DNA of 26,533 nucleotides. Source: a virus. A model generated the notes under the pieces. The model was not told the DNA's origin. It did no database searches and worked only from the letters and a program-made list of their open reading frames with translations. This document shows positions 23,852 to 26,533 of this stretch, piece after piece. The number at the start of each line of letters is the position of its first letter. Position 1 is the first letter of the stretch. The position numbers were made by a program, and so were the translations under genes. The stretch lies in the IMG/VR virus record IMGVR_UViG_3300035698_022773, positions 1 to 26,533 of that record. One strand, written 5' to 3'.

Positions 23852-23881
23852 AAAAAAGAGACTCAATTGAGTCTCTTTTTT
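23852..23881. terminator. Palindromic terminator
   Basis: AAAAAAGAGACTCAA and TTGAGTCTCTTTTTT are perfectly complementary. It terminates the gene ending at 23924 and separates it from the operon below. Confidence 0.9.
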
Positions 23882-23923
23882 AAATTGTTATGATTTTATT
23901 TCTTATTTTCATCAAGTGTACCT

Positions 23924-24592
23924 TTACCCCCATTCTTGTCCTTGTAGAAAATTTTCAAGTATTTCTTTATATTTTCCAAATAATATTTCTTCTATATTAA
24001 ATTTTTCTTTACTACTTTCTAGTGATTCTCCACCACCGTCTGACAATCTATGAACGTCAATTGGAATTGTATCTGCACCTTGCCAAAAAGGCGTAGCTTT
24101 CATGGAACAATCTAATTCTTTATTATCAAATTCAAATACACCAGATTGATTATCATAATTAAATTCCCACCCATCAAAATTGTCACCATTTAGATTACTA
24201 ACAAAATATTGATTTAGTGCGGCACGATAAGTGTCACCTAGTTGTGTGTCAGTAATTTTCTCATTTAATATAAATTTATTACCTACCTTAACTTTATTTA
24301 AACCATCAATTTGCTCATTCAACCATTTCATATCAAAATTTCTAAATGAATTGGTTTTAACATATTCAAGAGTATTTTTTCTTTCTTGTATTCTAATATC
24401 ATCAATAAAAGTTTTTATATTTTCTATAATTTCTTCTTTACCTTGAATGTCAATATCTACATTTGATAAATTTTCTGTACCTTCGCCTGATACTTTAATA
24501 TTTAGATTTTCTAAAATGCTAATTAATTCGTTTTTTATAGAATCTTTTGTTTTTTTATTTTTTGATTCTTTTATTTCTGTAAACTTTTTCAT
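23924..24592 (-). CDS. Hypothetical protein with tag-like N-terminus
   Basis: A 222-residue protein starting MKKFTEIKESKNKK, a weaker tag variant with I-K-E. Residues 15-80 look helical and charged (ELISILENLNIKVSGEG, KTFIDDIRIQERKN). The rest has an acidic, aromatic segment (NGDNFDGWEFNYDNQSGVFE) and ends LENFLQGQEWG. No family is recognised. It follows the gene at 24612 by 19 bp and is followed by a terminator. Confidence 0.7.
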   Translation of the reverse strand: MKKFTEIKESKNKKTKDSIKNELISILENLNIKVSGEGTENLSNVDIDIQGKEEIIENIKTFIDDIRIQERKNTLEYVKTNSFRNFDMKWLNEQIDGLNKVKVGNKFILNEKITDTQLGDTYRAALNQYFVSNLNGDNFDGWEFNYDNQSGVFEFDNKELDCSMKATPFWQGADTIPIDVHRLSDGGGESLESSKEKFNIEEILFGKYKEILENFLQGQEWG

Positions 24593-24611
24593 GTTATATT
24601 TTTTTTATTTT

Positions 24612-24845
24612 TTATGGTAATGAATTATAGAACGTGTCTCTATCAGCACTATTTGGGAATTTGAAAGTTTGGGATTTAGTACCGAATACACAAACAACAC
24701 CATAATAAGTTAAAAGTACTCCATTATAATAATCGTGCTTATAATATGTCTCAATTGCAACATTATTAAATTGTTGATCATAAGTTATGCTTGTTTCTCC
24801 TGAGGTTATGCAACCTACAATATCGCTTAATGCAAAAAATGCCAT
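24612..24845 (-). CDS. Small hypothetical protein, 77 residues
   Basis: Starts MAFFALSDIVGCITSGE. It is neutral, Tyr/Thr/Asn-rich and beta-looking (YYNGVLLTYYGVVCVFGT) and ends FPNSADRDTFYNSLP. No family is recognised. It has a TTTAATATATAAAA motif 16 bp upstream and leads a two-gene unit with the gene at 23924. Confidence 0.65.
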   Translation of the reverse strand: MAFFALSDIVGCITSGETSITYDQQFNNVAIETYYKHDYYNGVLLTYYGVVCVFGTKSQTFKFPNSADRDTFYNSLP

Positions 24846-24861
24846 GTTTTTAATTATTTTC

Positions 24862-24875
24862 TTTTATATATTAAA
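24862..24875 (-). promoter_or_regulatory. TTTAATATATAAAA motif
   Basis: Minus-strand copy of the recurring motif before the ATG at 24845. Confidence 0.45.
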
Positions 24876-24890
24876 TAATTAAAGTGGTAA

Positions 24891-24922
24891 AACAAAAAAC
24901 CATCTAAAAAATAGATGGTTTG
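24891..24922 (-). terminator. Intrinsic terminator of the RNA locus
   Basis: On the minus strand AACCATCTA and TAGATGGTT pair, followed by TTTTGTTTT. It ends transcription of the structured RNA just upstream. Confidence 0.8.
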
Positions 24923-25064
24923 TTGGGTTATCAAGAACCTCAGGTTGTGGTTAGCATTATTTGTTCACTTGATGTGCCACGGTGGTTATTCTCCTCCGCC
25001 ATATAGCTTTATGGCTATTTCGACCTGCAATCTTCATTTATAACTTTCATTATAAACAACCCAA
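24923..25064 (-). ncRNA. Candidate structured non-coding RNA
   Basis: About 142 nt with no open frame, less AT-rich than its surroundings. The ends pair (TTGGGTT with AACCCAA). Inside are TTTATAA/TTATAAA, ATAGC/GCTAT, ATCAAG/CTTGAT enclosing AACC/GGTT, and a GGCGGAGGAG ... ACCACCGTGG region. A terminator follows directly and the tmRNA terminator lies upstream. I do not recognise the class. It resembles neither a tRNA nor the SRP RNA. Confidence 0.6.
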
Positions 25065-25105
25065 TTATTTGTATGTATTATTTTAGAATCTTAAACAAAA
25101 GGTTA

Positions 25106-25150
25106 AAATTAAAAAAGGTTACAACTAAATGAAAATAGTTGTAACCTTAT
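25106..25150 (-). terminator. Intrinsic terminator of the tmRNA gene
   Basis: AAGGTTACAACTA and TAGTTGTAACCTT form a 13-bp stem, followed on the minus strand by a T run. It begins 14 bp past the tmRNA 3' end. Confidence 0.9.
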
Positions 25151-25161
25151 GATAATCAGAG

Positions 25162-25531
25162 TGGAGATGGAGGGTACCGATTCCCTCGTCCATATAAGCC
25201 TTTCAATAGCCTTCTACAAGTTTAGTTTATTTTTTCTGAACAAACAAACATATTCAATTTTTAATTAGTAATTGATAAATCTAATAACTCATCTTTTCTT
25301 TTAAGTCTTAAAGATATATTAGTGTCAAGACATTCTGGTTTTGCTTAGGCTGCAAGAGCAACACCTGAATCAACAACAGTTCCAGTAACTGCGAAGATCG
25401 AGTTTGTGTTGGCTATATGCGTGTGTGTTTTGCCATTTCAAAATTACCTTCTAATTTATTAATCGCATATTAGATAAAGCGATACTTGCCAGTTTTCTTA
25501 TTATACTTACTGTCTATTCCATTTCATCCCC
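25162..25531 (-). ncRNA. ssrA: Transfer-messenger RNA (tmRNA)
   Basis: A 370-nt RNA. The 5' end GGGGATG pairs with CATCTCC near the 3' end as a 7-bp acceptor stem with one G-T pair, followed by discriminator A; CCA is not encoded. GGGGATGAAATGGAATAGAC matches the tmRNA 5' consensus. An H-type pseudoknot is visible before the tag (ATCGC/GCGAT with TCTAAT/ATTAGA). The tag reading frame ends in VALAA and TAA. GGACGAGGG and CCCTCCATCTCCA match the tmRNA 3' end. tmRNA rescues stalled ribosomes and marks the unfinished protein for proteolysis. The T-loop (AATCGGTA) is not of the usual TTCRANY form. It is followed by its own terminator. Confidence 0.92.
25345..25413 (-). other. tmRNA proteolysis-tag reading frame
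   Basis: Starting at a probable GCC resume codon at 25411-25413, the tag reads ANTNSIFAVT, then GTVVDSG and VALAA, and ends with TAA at 25345-25347. At 22 residues it is longer than most known tags but keeps the protease-recognised ALAA end. The exact resume codon is an inference. Confidence 0.8.
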
Positions 25532-25599
25532 ATAAATCAAAGAACTAAATAATAGTTAAATAAAATGATGAAATCTAATGAATTCAAGCATTTTACCGT

Positions 25600-25668
25600 G
25601 ATTTCCTAATTCAACGAGGGTCTAATGACTTCCTCTCCAAAGGCGTTAATTCGGGCAAACTCATCCCT
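25600..25668 (-). ncRNA. Possible second structured RNA upstream of tmRNA
   Basis: Locally GC-richer than its surroundings. GAATTAACG pairs with CGTTGAATT (one bulge), extended by CC/GG pairs, enclosing CCTTTGGAGAGGAAG. No gene is evident: only a 17-codon ATG frame without a leader, so an RNA leader or separate small RNA is likelier. The remaining DNA (25532-25599 and 25669-25775) is very AT-rich and shows only a GTATATATAGAGTATATAA stretch that may be a promoter. Confidence 0.3.
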
Positions 25669-25775
25669 ATATTTTTTAATTATATACTCTATATATACCA
25701 CAAAAATATTAAAGTTTTTCTATTTTTCAATATTAGGTTTAATATTTCTTCGCATATTACATTTTAGTTTATTTT

Positions 25776-26153
25776 TTATTTAAATTGCAAATAAGGTGCA
25801 ATTTGGGTTTCTATTTCTTTTTCAGATAAATTAGGATATTTTTCTGTAATTGAATTATAAAGTTTGTCTGCATCTTTTCTTAGCCTTTCAATATTATCAT
25901 AATGTGGTTTTATTCTATCTTGTATTTTTTTAATTATTTTTTCTATTTTAATTAAGTTATTATTCAATTTAAGTCTTTTTGTAATATCATTCATATCTTC
26001 TTCGATAATAGTCTCCATATTATTTTGTAAGGTATCTACTTCACTTTTATTTTCTTTAATAGAATTTTCTTCTGTAAGAATCATTTTTAGCGATGTGATA
26101 TACTCTTTTCTGATTCTCGTTGCTTCATTAATATAAGGTTTGTCAAGTTTCAT
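25776..26153 (-). CDS. Coiled-coil hypothetical protein
   Basis: A 125-residue, highly charged, almost entirely helical protein (KEYITSLKMILTEENSIKEN, then KIEKIIKKIQDRIKPHYDN). It is probably a coiled-coil dimer. It starts MKLDKPYINEATRIRKEY; the ATG directly abuts the stop codon of the upstream gene, so translation is probably coupled. No family is recognised. Confidence 0.7.
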   Translation of the reverse strand: MKLDKPYINEATRIRKEYITSLKMILTEENSIKENKSEVDTLQNNMETIIEEDMNDITKRLKLNNNLIKIEKIIKKIQDRIKPHYDNIERLRKDADKLYNSITEKYPNLSEKEIETQIAPYLQFK

Positions 26154-26516
26154 TTAAGATTTTCTTTTTTTAATCATTTCATTAACATACTCATCTTTAT
26201 TTTTAATATGCATATCAGGTAAAATTTTCCTAATTCTTGCTTCTTCTTTTTTTATCTCTTCTTGAATTTTATACCAATCTTCAGCAACAAAATCTACATC
26301 ATCAACTTTTTCTTCTAATCCAGACTCTTTAAATTTAGTTAAAAGATATCCAGTATCCTTACCTTCGAAGTAATCAATTAAAGTATTACTAATGAAATTA
26401 AAATCATCACTTTCAACAGCTTTATCTATTTCATTATCTACTAGATAACCACACATTTTTAATCTATTTATGTTTAAATTGTTAAACTTTTTCGTTAATT
26501 CATTTAATTTTTTCAT
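26154..26516 (-). CDS. Hypothetical helical protein, possibly extending past the window
   Basis: A 120-residue helical, charged protein starting MKKLNELTKKFNNLNINRLK and ending NEMIKKRKS. The frame is open upstream to the window edge, so a start outside is possible. It is coupled to the coiled-coil gene downstream. No domain is recognised. Confidence 0.65.
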   Translation of the reverse strand: MKKLNELTKKFNNLNINRLKMCGYLVDNEIDKAVESDDFNFISNTLIDYFEGKDTGYLLTKFKESGLEEKVDDVDFVAEDWYKIQEEIKKEEARIRKILPDMHIKNKDEYVNEMIKKRKS

Positions 26517-26533
26517 TATTTCTTCATTATTTT

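Noticed and set aside
25615-25668. 17-codon frame MSLPELTPLERKSLDPR
   Set aside because: It lies within a likely RNA helix, has no leader and matches no family.
24846-25775. tRNA genes in the non-coding locus
   Set aside because: The only tRNA-like domain belongs to the tmRNA; I found no separate cloverleaf.
1-26533. CRISPR arrays, insertion sequences or att sites
   Set aside because: No regularly spaced repeats, transposase gene or integrase was seen.

Overview
The window is strongly AT-rich and reads as part of a large contractile-tailed (T4-type) phage, or prophage, of a Bacteroidetes host, probably a flavobacterium. The phage assignment rests on a tail sheath gene (5124-8804), a tail tube gene (10296-10859) and a gp26-like baseplate gene (16716-17678). 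The host assignment rests on TAnnTTTG promoter boxes, the near absence of Shine-Dalgarno sequences (one striking exception at 15070) and a Bacteroidetes-style signal peptide in the gene at 1781-2059.

Layout. 1-5000 is a minus-strand block: a metallopeptidase/VWA protein, a small membrane protein, a rhomboid protease, an ECF-type sigma factor and a 269-residue phage protein. Three genes here have host-like TATCTTTG boxes. 5000-11000 carries the sheath and tube genes on the plus strand. Both are preceded by the same 16-bp sequence exactly 83 bp upstream of the start codon. Decayed genes lie between and after them. 11000-16600 is an accessory stretch of small genes on both strands, separated by hairpin terminators. 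It holds two HExxH proteins, an LPD29-like protein, a recently inserted cassette flanked by 65-bp direct repeats, and a cold-shock protein. 16700-20120 has the baseplate gene and its short partner, two Nudix-type proteins and a HAD-type phosphatase. 20179-23804 is a minus-strand operon of overlapping genes containing four copies of one unrecognised domain and ending in an ADP-ribosyltransferase-like gene. 24600-26533 carries hypothetical genes and a 900-bp RNA locus with a complete phage tmRNA (ssrA) and at least one further structured RNA.

The most interesting theme is a short N-terminal signal shared by otherwise unrelated proteins. At least nine start with close variants of MKHLKLYE (MKHLKLYEN, MKTKFKMFES, MIIKFKLFEN, MIINFKIFEN, MKHIDKFSIFES and others). 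The signal ends in (L/I/M)-(Y/F)-E, which fits the (L/I)-X-E cleavage rule of the T4 prohead protease. In T4 a comparable 10-residue N-terminal signal sends internal proteins, including the Alt ADP-ribosyltransferase, into the head for injection. The cargo here (ADP-ribosyltransferase-like, Nudix-like, zinc-protease-like/ParB-like, LPD29-like and the four-copy domain) looks like a set of head-packaged, injected effectors. This is an inference, and no prohead protease lies in the window.

A second theme is promoter division. TATCTTTG-type boxes precede regulatory or early-looking genes. A TAATATATA(A/G)A motif precedes structural and tagged genes and may be the target of the phage sigma factor.
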